From: Campylorhamphus procurvoides
Lineage: Eukaryota > Chordata > Aves > Passeriformes > Dendrocolaptidae
DNA length: 64,000 nt
Reading direction: 5' to 3'
Assembly (NCBI GenBank): GCA_013396655.1
Contig: WBMV01005152.1
Coordinates: 62,001 to 126,000 of the forward strand
The number at the start of each line of letters is the position of its first letter. Position 1 is the stretch's first letter. Shown here piece after piece: positions 52,305 to 64,000 of this stretch. The notes beneath the pieces were generated by a model that made no database searches, was not told the DNA's origin, and was given only the letters and a program-made list of their open reading frames with translations. A program made the position numbers and the translations under genes.

Positions 52305-53494
52305 GAGTGGAGTCAGTGGAGCTTGGAGAGTAACTCAGCTGGGTAAAGGTGTCTGCTTGAGCTTGAAATGAATCCCTTCAGGCTCTGCTGTCTGGGCATC
52401 TTCAGGAACCATCATAGGTCACAGTAAAAAACCACTGTGAGCAAAGAGGAGCTGAAAAACTTCTTGGCTGAGATATTTTTTCAATGCAAAGGCAATAAAT
52501 GATTAAATCTTATCCTCAGCTTGGAGTCTGATCCAGAGGAGACATTGAAATGTGTAGGAGGAGGCACAGTGTCCTGAGATCTTGGAGGCTCCTTGTAGCA
52601 CTGGATTTTACTTGGAGAAAGTGGAAAAATCCCTGTGGCTGATGAAAGTTGCTGTGCTCATAACAATGTTGTGGCACAGAGTGACTCGTGACAACACAGG
52701 GACTAAAATCCCTGCTGAAATCTTCACCTCTCGTTCCCTCCACCCAGTGAGCTCCATTTTTAGGTATCACAGGTGTTTTTGGAGAATTTCTTGGTTTGAG
52801 TTCCAGGAGGGTTAAGGGGACAATCAGCTGCTGGGTCGTTCTGGAGGAACAGTCAACCCTCGGTCACAAGACACAGGAAGAGCAGTGAACGCCGGGGTAA
52901 AGGAAGAAAATTTGGACATTAAAAATGCAGAGGGGTTGCCAGGAAACACTCGGAGGATATCTGAAAGGCAGCAGGGGAAATGACATGGAAGCGAGGGCTA
53001 ATTTAAGGATGTACTATCCAATTTGCATTTGTTATCCTCATCCCCCTCCTTGCCCTGGCTTTGGCCATTTTTAGATGCAGAAGCTTTCCTCAGATATTCA
53101 GGATTATTTTCATATTTACTCCAGCCATCCAGAGGTAAATGATCCTGGCTGATTTACTGCCTGGCCAGAAACCAGAGGTAAATGAAATCTACACAACAGA
53201 TCCACACACAGCCTCACCCTCAGCCCCTGATATCTGGCTTACTCAAAAAGCTGGTAGCAGCTCCCAAGCTTCCAAATCCACATCTAGGAGATTCCTCCAG
53301 CTGGGATAAAGCTGACTTTCTCCTGACATTTCAGATCTCCCCTGTGTACCAAATTTTCAAAGGTAGGGGAGCTGCAAAACATACAGTTGAGCACCAGAAA
53401 TGGTTTTCCAAGCTGTTCCTGCAGGTTAGATTTTGCTAGTCTGTATTTTAGCACTTTGCCCACGTAGTGACAAAAGTTTTAGTAGGGTCTTTTG

Positions 53495-53755
53495 TGCGAT
53501 GGGGTGACGATTTTGAACTAAAAGAGGGTGTATGTTGACTATATATAAGGAAAATTTGTTTTACAGTGAGTGGGGTGAAACACTGGCACAGGTTACCCTG
53601 ACAAGTTGCTGATGCCCAATCCCTGGAAATACTCAAGATAAGGTTGGACGAGGCTTGGAGCAACCTGGTCTAGTTGAAGATGTCCCGGCTCATTTCAGGA
53701 CTAGTTGACCTTTAAATGTTCCTTCCAACCCAAACTATTCCATGATTTTAGTGAA
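53495..53755 (+). repeat. CR1 fragment, older and diverged
   Basis: TTGAACTAAAAGAGGGTGTA, GTGGGGTGAAACACTGGCAC, CCAACCCAAACTATTCCATG. Confidence 0.85.
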
Positions 53756-54210
53756 AATCACAGGAAGATGGAGTCTGTGTCTAAAAATCAGAGTAAAAAT
53801 CAAAGCCTTCAGCCTCCATCCCCACCATCTCACTGCATCGAGGCAAATGTACAGAGAGCAGCAGAGTCCACCTGTGCAGTGGAGCACCCTGGAGATGAAA
53901 GGCACAACCAGCCTTCCCTCCTCTGCGTTACCTTCACGGTCTACAAGTCAATTCTTTCTTGCTATAGAGTTCACCACCTTCAGCAAGAAGGCTGGAGAGA
54001 AGGTCACGGCTCCTTCCTGGGAACCAGATGATTTCAGAGTCAATTTCTTGAGCCTGAGAGAGGCTATGAACCTAAATCTCTTCTTTTCTCCCAAACAACT
54101 CAGCCATGAGGCTCCCTTGCACCTTTCCTGCTGTGTCACAAAGAGGGTATCCACTCAGGGACAGTATTTGTGAACAGAGTGGGAATGGAGACCCAAACTC
54201 CTCTCAGTAA

Positions 54211-54370
54211 CTTTTCAAGAGGGAATTTATCCATTAGCAGCTAAAACATGCATGAAGGCTTTGCAGTTTTCACCCATTCCTTCTGCTGCTAACAAAGCAA
54301 TTTCTACCATGAAAGAGGGCAAAAGAAGACACACACACAAAAGTATCAAGCAGAAAAGCATTAAGAAGAA
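54211..54370 (-). repeat. Arm 2 of an inverted repeat pair (partner at 52127-52304)
   Basis: Reverse-complement counterpart of arm 1, roughly 90% alike by eye outside the TG run, which here is only four or five units. The spacer is about 1.9 kb and contains a CR1 copy. Element family unknown. Confidence 0.9.
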
Positions 54371-54845
54371 ACTGAAATTCTCAGTCCTGTATGCCCTTTT
54401 CCCTTCCAAAGGCATTTAAAGTGAGCAATTGCTGAGTGGTGCCATTGCAGTGCCATGGGCAGAGTGGATGGAAGCAGCTGAGACTGGACAATTTGGTGCA
54501 TTCAGGGCCAGGAGTTGCAGCTGGGAAGAACCCACTGGGCACTGGGTCACCTTCACGTTGTTCTCAAATCCCCAATCACTCATCAGCAGGCCCTGAAAAG
54601 AGATGCAAGTCACTGGAAGGAGTCTCACTGATTTGGGGGCAGGGGATGGGGCCAAATCAGTGTTTTCTCATAAATCTGGACAATGTGTATATCACTTTAA
54701 TTGATGTCAAACTTTCAGCCTGACATGCTTTATAAACCCTGGGCAGCTTTGATCTCCTTGTCTTTGCCTATAAATGCAAGGATTACAAAAACATTCCAAA
54801 AAACGTCACCAAAAAATGTCTTTCACTGAGGTACTTTGCTCCGGC

Positions 54846-54853
54846 AGATAAGG
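54846..54853 (+). promoter_or_regulatory. GATA-type motif AGATAAGG (candidate)
   Basis: Exact match to the GATA-factor consensus in a single-copy stretch. Single motifs are common by chance, so this is listed only because GATA4 is the expected downstream neighbour. Confidence 0.15.
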
Positions 54854-55989
54854 CTAATAAGCAAAGAAACTCCAGGTATTAGGAAACGAGGCTTTTTCAG
54901 GAACATGCTCCGGGGTGGAGGGAGGGGGGCCGGAGCAGCTGAAGGATATTGATGCTTATTCTCCCCCTGTCATTATTCCATGCTATTGTTTATATCCCTG
55001 GGATGTGGATAAAGGTAGCTGTCACTTCTGGCACCGCTCTCCCCCCGGGAGATTACGGCAAACTGTGGCTGACACTGCCCAACGTTGTGCTGACTGACAG
55101 CCCCCCGTGGCATGGTTACTGTCAGAGCCCTCAGAGGGCTGGGGGTGCCCAGCTCTGGGAAGGGAGGGGGGTTTCCATGGGATCTGCAGCCTCCAGCACA
55201 TTCCCATGGAGGAGGAGGCAGCTCCTCTCCATGCGAGGCTCAACGGTGCAAGTAGAGTTGATGGAAGATGTTTTACCATCACTTTCAGATGTACGAGGCT
55301 CAAGTCCCAAATGCCAGGGTGTGTCCCAGGTGTTTCAGTGCCCTGATCCCAGGGGATGCTCAGGGATGTAGAGGGGAAAGGGACCTGCAATACCTCCACC
55401 GAGCAAGGAAAGGGGAATCTCTTTGCATGGGGAAAAGTGATGGAAACAGAAAAATGAGACATGAAAAGAAAGCCAAGGAGGCTGTAAGACTTGGCATGCC
55501 AAGTCAGGACTCAATTGTGGATTGAGACTGATAAATTTCTCCAGGCCAGTGTCTTCATGTGATCTGGCTGTCTAAATTCCCTTTATGTTCCCTTTATTCT
55601 CTTTATACCCTGAGACACAATTCAATTGGCCAAACAGGGGCACTGAAAAAGTCTGAAAGCAGCTGAAATGTCAACAGAAGGCCAAATGGCAGCAAAATCT
55701 TTGGCTAAAATGACCTTAGAAGCCCATGTGGCAACCAAACCCCACCTCAGTGTTGACTGGAGCCACCACCACTGCTTGCTCCACTCTGCAGCAGAGCCAT
55801 GGGCTTGGTCAGCTGGATGACTGACCTGTGGACACCTAAATGTGGGTTCTTATATCTTGCTTCCCCCATCTACTTTCAAAATGGGAACCACTCTTTCCAA
55901 TCCCTGGGAAGCTGGGTAGTGTTTGAGCTGCTGGGAAGCTCCGTGGAATTATGGCATTATCTTTGAAGTCAGCTATGAAGTTATCTCCT

Positions 55990-56350
55990 CGGTGCTGGGA
56001 AGGTCTCAGATGGAGCACTGGGCCCCCTCCTGGGCCCTGGGCTTCAAGGGAAAGAGGGGTCAGACTGGGGACAGTCCCACAAAAATGCAAAGAGAATGAC
56101 TAAAGGGGTAGAAAAAACAGATTAAGGAGGGAGAAGTGAAATTGGTCAGTCTGCAGAGACACTTGAGGAGTGACATTCCTTCATGAAAGGTGAAAGGAGG
56201 GAGGGAAGGGACTTTTGATGGCAAGGACAGGGAAGTCTAGGAAGGAGAGACTGCTTGGGAAACTCGTTCAGAAAGCCCTGACAAGGGTAGGAAGGTAGAT
56301 CCTGACTCTGCCTTAGGGCAGGAGGATGGGCTAGATGTCCTCAAGGAGAC
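55990..56350 (+). repeat. Old, diverged CR1-like fragment
   Basis: GATGGAGCACTGGGCCCCCT, AAAATGCAAAGAGAATGACT and, at the end, GGCAGGAGGATGGGCTAGAT resemble an ancient CR1 subfamily. The octamer tail is not preserved. Confidence 0.5.
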
Positions 56351-57422
56351 TCTTCAGTTCCACAGTGCTTTGACCCTTGTTGGCTGGGGCTGTGGCAGCT
56401 GCCACAGAATGCGACTTGCCCCAGGTATTTTGGGGAGGAGCAGGGGATGAGACCCATCTCTGCAGGTACCCACACCAGTGTCTGGCTGCAGGGCCACCCT
56501 CTATCTGCCTGCATCTGTCAAACAAGCTGATTGAAACATCTGAGAAAAGCAAAACCCAGGGGCTGGGACTGTTTTGTGATGGCCTTACTTGGGTCACACT
56601 GGATGAACTCTAAGAGGTTTCATCAATGGAAATGAGGGGCAGGGATTTCCAGCTCTGTAAAACAAAGCCCTGGCTATATTATTCCAGTTTTGGATATATT
56701 TCTCCAGGACATTTACCCTTTTCTCACTTTGTAGGCTTTTATTTTCACAAACAACCCCCCTACAAACTGGATTTTCCTTCCATAAGACTGAGGAATTCAA
56801 CTGAACTGCCCACATGATGAGTTTTGATCACAACATGGGTTTCTGGGGGTAAGAAAAAATAATCAGGCATTTATATGAATTAAATGACACTGTTAATTAA
56901 CATGATTTAAGATGGCAGACCATATAGAAGGGACATAAACTCTCCTGCTTTGGGGTTGAAAGCAAGCTCCAGTTTTTTACAAGTCCAGATAAGTCTTCTT
57001 TGAGAAATGGGAATTTGGCTCCTAAATCAATTAGGCCTGCCAGCTCTCCAAAGGGGAATTTATAACAGAGCACAGAATTAACCCTTGGACCCTGCAAACT
57101 GGATGTCAGGCTTCTGAGCTCTGCCTCTCACCTCTTCTTCTGCTGGAGTAGGACAGCCCAAAGAGAGAAATTACTTTGCAGTAATGCTGTCAGAGACCAA
57201 AGCAAATCTGATGCTCCCAAACATGTGGAGAGCACAGGTCTTGACCTGTGGCTGTAACCATCTGCAAGCAAAGGATCTACCCATCCCAGCACGGGAGGAG
57301 GCCAAAGTGTGCAGCATCACTGGTTTTCTGAGCTCAGCTGGGTGTGTGAGGAGCCCTGGCAAAGTCCAAGGTTGTTCTGAGATCCACCAGTATGGTCCTG
57401 AACTCAGCTTTGCACACATAAA

Positions 57423-57550
57423 AACACAGAATCATTGAAGGGTTTGGGTTGGAAGGGATCTTAAAGCTCATCTTGTTCCAACCCCCTGCCATGGGCAGGG
57501 ACACCTTCCACTAGACCATGTTGTTTTGAGCCCCATCCAGCCTGGCCCAC
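57423..57550 (-). repeat. CR1 tail fragment
   Basis: ACACAGAATCATTGAAGGGT, CCAACCCCCTGCCATGGGCA, truncated after CCATCCAGCCTGGCCC. Confidence 0.88.
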
Positions 57551-57817
57551 ATCATCTGTCTTCATGAAAGATAGAGTTGGGACCCTTCAAGGAAGCATGT
57601 TGGACCACTTTGTCTGTCAAACATTATGACCACAAAGACTGATGAAGGTGCAGTTCATGCCTGAATGATCTTGTAAATATGTCCTTGAGTTTGTTTTAAA
57701 GCATCTCTCTTCTGCAACAAATGGGTCACTCAACAGCCACTTGCAGCACAGAAACACAAATCATGGATGGCCAGTCAATCTGAGCCCAAGCCTGACTTTG
57801 GAGCCACTTCTTAACTT

Positions 57818-57918
57818 TGTCTAGTGGAAGGTGTCCCTGCCCAAAGCAGCAGTTTGGAATGAAATGATCTTTAGGGTTCCTTCCAACCCAAACTATTCTG
57901 TGATTCTGTGATTCTTCC
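57818..57918 (+). repeat. CR1 tail fragment
   Basis: CTAGTGGAAGGTGTCCCTGC, CCAACCCAAACTATTCTGTG. It faces the previous CR1 and may be the other end of an inverted pair of insertions. Confidence 0.87.
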
Positions 57919-58137
57919 CAGCTGTTTATACAAAACGTTCAGCTTTGGACAGGCATCCAGAACCCAAATTATCTACTGCAACTCTATCAGATTGATTCAC
58001 TTGCCTATGAATTGGCATCAAGTGACATTTAAATGCTCTCAGCCTCCAGCTGCTCTTCAAAACCTGCACAGGCCTCTCACAGACCTGTTGTCACATCTGT
58101 GACACCAGATAAATATAAATATCCCAAGAAAAATTGT

Positions 58138-58230
58138 CTCGGAGGTGGAACTAGATGATCTTTAAGGTCCCTTCCATCCCAAACCATTCTGTGACTCTAT
58201 GATTCCAACCCAAACCATTCTATTCTCCCT
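58138..58230 (+). repeat. CR1 tail fragment with duplicated end
   Basis: GATGATCTTTAAGGTCCCTT, then CCAAACCATTCTGTGACTCT, and a second ATTCCAACCCAAACCATTCT directly after it. Confidence 0.85.
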
Positions 58231-60798
58231 TTCCAGGGACTGCAGACCCTCACAGACAATCAGGAATTAATCATTTGACTTCTTTCAGGTCCTGCCTTAG
58301 TCTGAGTCCACTGTGCATGGGAAGTGCCTGTCTCTCTTTGCTGACTACAAAGTGAGCTTGGGCTGATTAGCTCAGCTCTGGATGTTTACAATGCCTACAG
58401 CAAAATTTGACCAGAAGACTCTCACCCTCAGGCCTTTGCTGCTCTGCATGTCCTTGTGTCCCTTGCAAAGATGAGTTTCGAATAGAAAAAGGGGAAAAAA
58501 AAAAGACAGAGAGGCCCTCCCACTCTGACTCTGCGTACAGCATCCTTACACTAAATGGAGAGGTTCCTAATAGGATATTCGGAAGAGGTTAACTCTTCAG
58601 AAGCCTCCGTCTCTGCCCTACATCCTGGACGCCTGCCAGAGCAAAGCCAAGGATAACAAACCAGCTTTCGTTCAAGTATTCTGAGCCAATTAAAAAAGAC
58701 AAATTAGTTTGGCCTTATCTCTCCCTCCTCCTCCCCCTTCCCACCCGAGAGACAAGAGGGGATTCGCGGAGGAATGTTTCTCCTCTGTGATGGCTCTGCC
58801 TCGCTGAACTCTTCAAGGTCTATGATGGATGAAAGCTCTCCCTTCCATTATGCTTCCGACAGCCTGCTGGGTCCTAATGGGACGGGGGGCAGGGGCAGTG
58901 GTGGGGGGACCAGTGTGGCAAAGTGGGCAGAAAGCTTCATGTGGGGAATAAAGGTGATGGAGCTAATGGGCATCTCTTCCCCCATCCAAACTCAGCCTGA
59001 GGATCTCTGCAACCTGGCAAGCCCTGGTGTGAGATAAACAAGAACTACCCTGTCCTATCTGCACTTTTCCTCTGTTGTTCTTTATTCCCTGCATTTTTTG
59101 ACCTGCAGTTGCTGCAGTTTCCATGTGCTGCAAGCAGAAACTGGCATGACCTGAGTATGAGGATGGAAAAAAAAAATAACCTGGCAAGCAAGGCTTTTGG
59201 GAAGAGCTATCTGGTTCAGTTCTGGGCTTTTTAAAGATATCACGTGCTGGTTTGACCTCTGCCGTGGTCTGAGCTCATCTGCATGAAAATCAGGGCAGAA
59301 ACATCTGAGCAGCCGCACAGAGTCAGAGCAGAGCCCTATCTGCTTACAGCTCTTTCCCAACCCTGTCCACTAGCAAATGTTTATGTAAAGGCTTTATGAA
59401 GCAGCCCAAGAGGAGTGATACATCAACAGGCTCAGCTGTGCTCTGGCCACATGCCTGTTGCACCCAGAAGGGGTTCATACAGGGCACCCCAAAACACTGG
59501 GTGTTCCACCTGAACTTCATCTGGAGGAAGTTGCATCCCTGTGCTCAGACCACAGAGGAAGATTTAGGATGGCACCAGTTGGCTGAGGGCAAAACTGTGC
59601 CAAGCATCATGTCAATGACAGAGACAATCAAGTTCCAGTATCTGTGCTTGGCACTTTTTTATTTATTAGGGGAGCTGTGTCCTGTGACGGAAAAGATCAT
59701 CTCATTCCCGAGATTAGAAACCCACTTGTTCTTGTTATCCATGATAATGCTGAGCTCTCTTCATCCTGCTCTTGAACTGCCTTTATTTCACAGCTACGGA
59801 GAAGCATGATGAGACACTCAAGGAGGGGAGTTTAAATCCCATCTCACTTCCCACACTAATGCTCTACCCAGTGGATAACTATGTCTCACTTGGGTAACTG
59901 GTTGCCTCGGGAAGGCAGGGACAAGACCCAATACACACCATGAAAAACCCTAAAATATTCTGTCCCCACTCCATGGACCTTGGAATGAGGAAAGCCAAAG
60001 CATCCAAGCAATTCTGGAGAGCAAGACTTCTTGGTTTCCATCCAGTCCCAGTCTCCTAGAATCTTTAGGGAGTTTTTCAATTTCCTGCTTCTGAGAGTTG
60101 GAGAGAAACACTCCAGGATGTCTTCACAGAAGTGCTGTGTCTTTACAGAAGGGCAAAAAAGACTCTGTAGGAAGATCCTGGGGAGTCTCCAGTCTCCTTT
60201 CTGAAACATCTGTTGGGAAGGAGTTGCATGTGCTTGACTTTCTGCTAATGCTGACCAATAACTGTGAATGCAGAGAAACAGCAGCAGGCCAGGAGGTGTG
60301 GGGACAATAGGAGAACGGGTCCCAGAGACAGGAAAAGAATGGAAATACAAAAAAAGTCAGAGGTCCACAGAGAGAAGATGATGCTCATTTGCACTTTGTT
60401 AGTTCCATGTGACTTGGGTTGAAAGTTGGGTTTGAAGGGCTGGAAAAGTGGTGGGTGGTGATTTTCTTCCTTCTTCCTCTTTAATCCTCCTGACCAGACA
60501 CTGCTGTCAATGAGGATGCCAGAAAGGCCCATTTTTCCCACAGCACAAGCATCTCCCAGATAACACAGGTGCAAAATTCCTCTTACCTCTCCCCACCACT
60601 TGCCTCTTCCCCACCAGCACCACTGCTTTGGTAGATCATCAGAGGGAGGGTAGCTCCTGATCTGCATCCTTACATGTGCCCTGGGATGGGTGAAACTGAG
60701 ACTAAGGAAAAGGGCTCATGGATTATTTAGGAAGGGGTAGCCATGTAGACCTCCTGGAGATGGGAGACATGAGGACCTAAGGGGGTTATGTTATACAG
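58231..60798. other. Intergenic DNA, nothing coding recognised
   Basis: The part at 58600-58770 is single-copy and carries GGATAA, CCAAT and CTTATCT motifs. It could be a conserved non-coding element but cannot be tested here. Confidence 0.4.
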
Positions 60799-60905
60799 AA
60801 CCACAGAATCATTAAAGTTGGAAAATCCCTCTAAGATCACCGAGTCCAACCATTAACCCAGCACTGCCAAACCCATCACTAAACCATGTCTTTAAGCCGT
60901 AATAT
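60799..60905 (-). repeat. CR1 tail fragment
   Basis: AGAACCACAGAATCATTAAA, GATCACCGAGTCCAACCATT, AACCCAGCACTGCCAAACCC. Confidence 0.83.
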
Positions 60906-61150
60906 GAGTTTTTTAAGGACCTAGTCTCTGTACAGTGTCTGCAGGGACACATGGCCAGCACCAGGCACAGACTTCCCAGGGCAGAGCTGTGACTGTACCC
61001 CATGGGCAAAGTGCCAGGAGGGTTTTCTAGGAACTGTTCAAAGGACCTGCAGGGCTCGAGGTCAACGCTGCAGCACTTACACGTCAGTCCTGGGGACAGA
61101 GAGTGTAAAAGAGGCACAGGAGCAGTCCCCCAGAGGGGCTCTGGCCGGGC

Positions 61151-61160
61151 TATAAAAGGA
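61151..61160 (+). promoter_or_regulatory. Isolated TATA box (candidate core promoter)
   Basis: GGGCTATAAAAGGAGC is a perfect TATA consensus in a G/C-rich setting, with a CRE-like ACACGTCAG about 70 bases upstream. No transcript or exon is recognised downstream. Confidence 0.25.
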
Positions 61161-62832
61161 GCTGGTCTCTTCTGAATTCCAAAGGGAGGGAACATGCTGT
61201 AATTACGCTGGTGCTGTCTCAATCGACAGTGGCACAAACCAGAGCCTGCCAGTTCTGTGCTGGAGAACAACAGCCAAAAAAACCCACCACCCAGTGCCCT
61301 TGAAACAGGGAGTGTGCAAATTAAAGTTTAGTCTGAGGATTCACTCCTCTGCAAGCTCAGGCCTGGCCTTGGGAAGGGCATGTGGGCTGCTGGGAGAGAG
61401 AAACAGTGGGAGAAAAAGCAGGAAAGGGAGAGCTGGAGGGGGAGACGCAAAAAGGAGAAAAGAAAGATTTAGGATAAACATATCCCAGCTGATAAGCAAT
61501 CAGGGTCAAGATGGGAGGGGCTGGAAAACCTGCTCAGAATGAATGGAAAAGCTTTTTTTCCTTCGTCCATGTAGTGAAAGGCATCAGGGTCTCTCTATAT
61601 GCAAGAGCCTGCAGCCCCTCCCTGCCATGCTGAAGGTTGTGTACACAGGGCATAAAATCCTTGGTACCCTCCAAAAGTACCTCCATCTCATATGGAGGTG
61701 ACCAGTCTGACTTCCAAAGGGTCTGGATCACCAGCAGTTCTGTGGGTGTCAGAGAAACTTGGCAAGGTGAGAGCACAGCATTTCCATCTTGGTGTAGACA
61801 CAGTGCTGGAAGCTGAGTAGTTGTGAGAATGCAGGATAATCTCCATAGATCAAAGGGGCATGGGGAAAAGGAGGATTTAGTGAAGAGATCCTGCAAGCAG
61901 CAAGGTAGGATTGATGGGGATAAACCACAAGGCAACAGGAGCAGGTGGGGATCTGGTCTGCAGAGCATAAATCAGCTGATGCAAAGGAAGTTTATTGCAC
62001 ACTCAGATGTATAAATCTGGGATGCAGGAGATCCAGCAGAGGGTCCAGCTTGGGCACCACATGAGGCTGCAGGAGCAAGAGGGGGCAATGCAGAAAACAG
62101 CAACAAGAATGAGGAGGGGAGCAGGAAACACAGACAACAAGGAGCAGTTGAAGGATGTGGAGCACTCAGTTCCAAGATAAGACAGAGGGTAAACGTGATA
62201 TGTACCTCATTTCCCTGTCTAGGGAGAGGGTAGAGAGGAAGAACAGTGTCTCCATTGCCAGTGGTTTACAGGAACAGGCTGCACAAGCAGAAGGGTTATG
62301 GAGGACTAATCTAGTGTTTGGACTGAGTTTTTCAAGGGCTCCTACCTGTTACAATATCCTTCAGTCCTGTTTACTTTAAATTTCTCTCTTACTGAAGATT
62401 TGCGTACAATTCACTCAGGTTGCCCTCCTGATGCTCACACCTTGCAGCCTTTAGTCTAAAGGGGGGGTTTAGACCCTATTTAGTTGCTGGCAACTCTCCC
62501 CAGGGAAGATCCACTGATCTGAGCTTTGCTCAGAATGGCAGAGCTCAGGGAAGGCATTTCCCAAGCAGCACATTTGGTGAAATTCTGTCTTGTAAGTCTT
62601 GCCCAGTGAGAAAACTGAGCATTGATAATGAAGCAGCTGGAAGTGAAACATGCCATCAAAGAGAAAAACAAACAAAACAACTAAAAGCAAAGAGCAGAAT
62701 GAGTATGAAAGAATAGACAAGTCCATTTTGAAGACATAAAGTACCAAATACAACAGCCTTCCTGTTTGCTTATGAGCTGCAAGCCCAGATGGACACAGAG
62801 TGTAAAAACACAAGCATAAAAGCACAAGAAAA

Positions 62833-63238
62833 CACAGAATCACAGATTGGTTTGGGTTAGAAGGGACATGGCCTCTCATTCCAATACCCTGACATGGGCA
62901 GAGACACCTTCCACCAGCCCAGGTTGCTCCAAGCCCCATCCAACCTGGCCTTGGACACTTCCAGGGATGGGGCAGCCACAACTTCTCTGGACAACCTGTG
63001 CCAGGGCCTCACCACCCTCACAGCCAAGAATTTCTTCCCAATGTCCCACCTATCCCTGCCCTCTGGCAGCATGAAGCCATTCCCCCTTGTCCTGTCCCTC
63101 CATCCCTTGTTCCAATCCCTCTCCAGCTCTCCTGGAGCCCCTTAGGCACTGGAAGGGGCTCTCAGGTCTCCCAAAGCCTTTTCTTCTCCTGGCTGAACAC
63201 CCCCAGCTCTCCCAGCCTGTCTCCATGAACAGAAACAT
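62833..63238 (-). repeat. CR1 fragment, about 400 bases, well preserved
   Basis: ACACAGAATCACAGATTGGT, GGGATGGGGCAGCCACAACT, CCATTCCCCCTTGTCCTGTC, CTCTCCAGCTCTCCTGGAGC. Confidence 0.92.
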
Positions 63239-63264
63239 TTCTGGATTACTCCAGTATTTCCTGG

Positions 63265-63332
63265 TGAAAATTCTGGTTGGACTGGATGATCCTGAAAGTC
63301 TCTTCCATCCCTGATGATTCTGTGATTCTCAC
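63265..63332 (+). repeat. Short CR1 tail
   Basis: GGTTGGACTGGATGATCCTG then CCCTGATGATTCTGTGATTC. Confidence 0.75.
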
Positions 63333-64000
63333 TGTGGTTTCCCCAACACCTTGATTTGCTGAGCCATTACTTTGCCTCAAGCAGAAGCTCTGTGACCATA
63401 AATAAGGGCTGTGACCTTAAACCGGGAGGAAACCTCACAGCTCTCATAAACTGGATTTGCCAAAGCAAATCCATCTGGAATCTCCATCCAGCAGAGCTTA
63501 ACCCAGTACATTTCAGCACTCTAAGTGTGATATTCTGGTGTGGCTCCTGCCTGTAATTCAACAGCCACTTGGTTAAAGCATTACTTCTAGAAGGGCATCT
63601 GCTGCTAATTAAAGGTGCCCAGGGATGAAGCACCTGGGTAGCCCAGTGACTAATTACCCTCATCAGCATCCATGAGCCTGGGTGGTTTGGCTCTGCTTTG
63701 TAGCCATGAGAAGGCCACTATTTTTCTAGATTAAGGAGATTTTTCCCATCAGGCATTTTTCTCCCCTAGCAATTCTTCTTCCATCACTTCTCCATCTCCC
63801 TTTCTTATAAGCCAACCAGAACAAGTTTTCTGAGCCTGCCATGCTAAGGCTTCCTCTTCACCTTTCAGATAATATCTGTAGCTTTTTTTTCCCCCAAGTC
63901 CTTTCTCGTTTTTCAGGGTCTTCCTTAAAGCAGCAATGTGCCTTTCCCAGTGTCTAGTAAGAACTTACTTCTTAATTCACAGAGAGAAGACTTTTCTCAT
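63333..64000. other. Non-coding DNA at the right edge
   Basis: No gene, RNA or repeat recognised. Confidence 0.5.

Overview
The window is vertebrate nuclear DNA, almost certainly from a bird. It is densely seeded with 5'-truncated CR1 non-LTR retrotransposon tails (about 40 fragments, both orientations). The one clear gene has GT-AG introns only 0.5 to 6.7 kb long, and microsatellites and polypyrimidine tracts are common. There are no prokaryotic operons, CRISPR arrays or phage genes.

The only gene I can fully support is a complete Src-family tyrosine kinase, the avian BLK orthologue. It lies on the + strand from the start codon at 10876 to the stop codon ending at 38060, with a polyadenylation signal at 38580-38585. 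Twelve coding exons join in phase into a 499-residue protein. Its parts are a myristoylation signal, a short unique region partly encoded by a 49-nt exon, SH3, SH2, a linker, a kinase domain with all catalytic residues present, and a C-terminal regulatory tyrosine. The start codon lies one base inside its exon, so at least one non-coding 5' exon and the promoter must be further upstream and are not identified.

Region by region: 1-10874 is non-coding upstream DNA with CR1 pieces, one inverted repeat pair (3165-3290 and 4088-4190) and a weak LTR-like candidate near 8.1 kb. 10875-38605 is BLK. Its introns hold CR1 tails, a polypyrimidine tract broken by a 169-base assembly gap (18217-18385), a tandem duplication bounded by single Ns (23354-24103) and large microsatellites at 27.4 and 34.6 kb. 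38606-64000 is about 25 kb with no recognisable gene. It contains CR1 copies, a second inverted repeat pair (52127-52304 and 54211-54370), a possible orphan exon near 47.5 kb and an isolated TATA box at 61151. In other vertebrates BLK lies between FAM167A (upstream, divergent) and GATA4 (downstream, same strand). Both would be expected beyond the window edges, so the right-hand 25 kb may hold regulatory DNA, but I see no direct proof.

I did not find a novel multi-gene system. The most useful observations are the reconstructed BLK model with its small unique-domain exon, the Leu that follows the activation-loop Tyr, a probable false duplication in the assembly, and two unexplained inverted repeat pairs.
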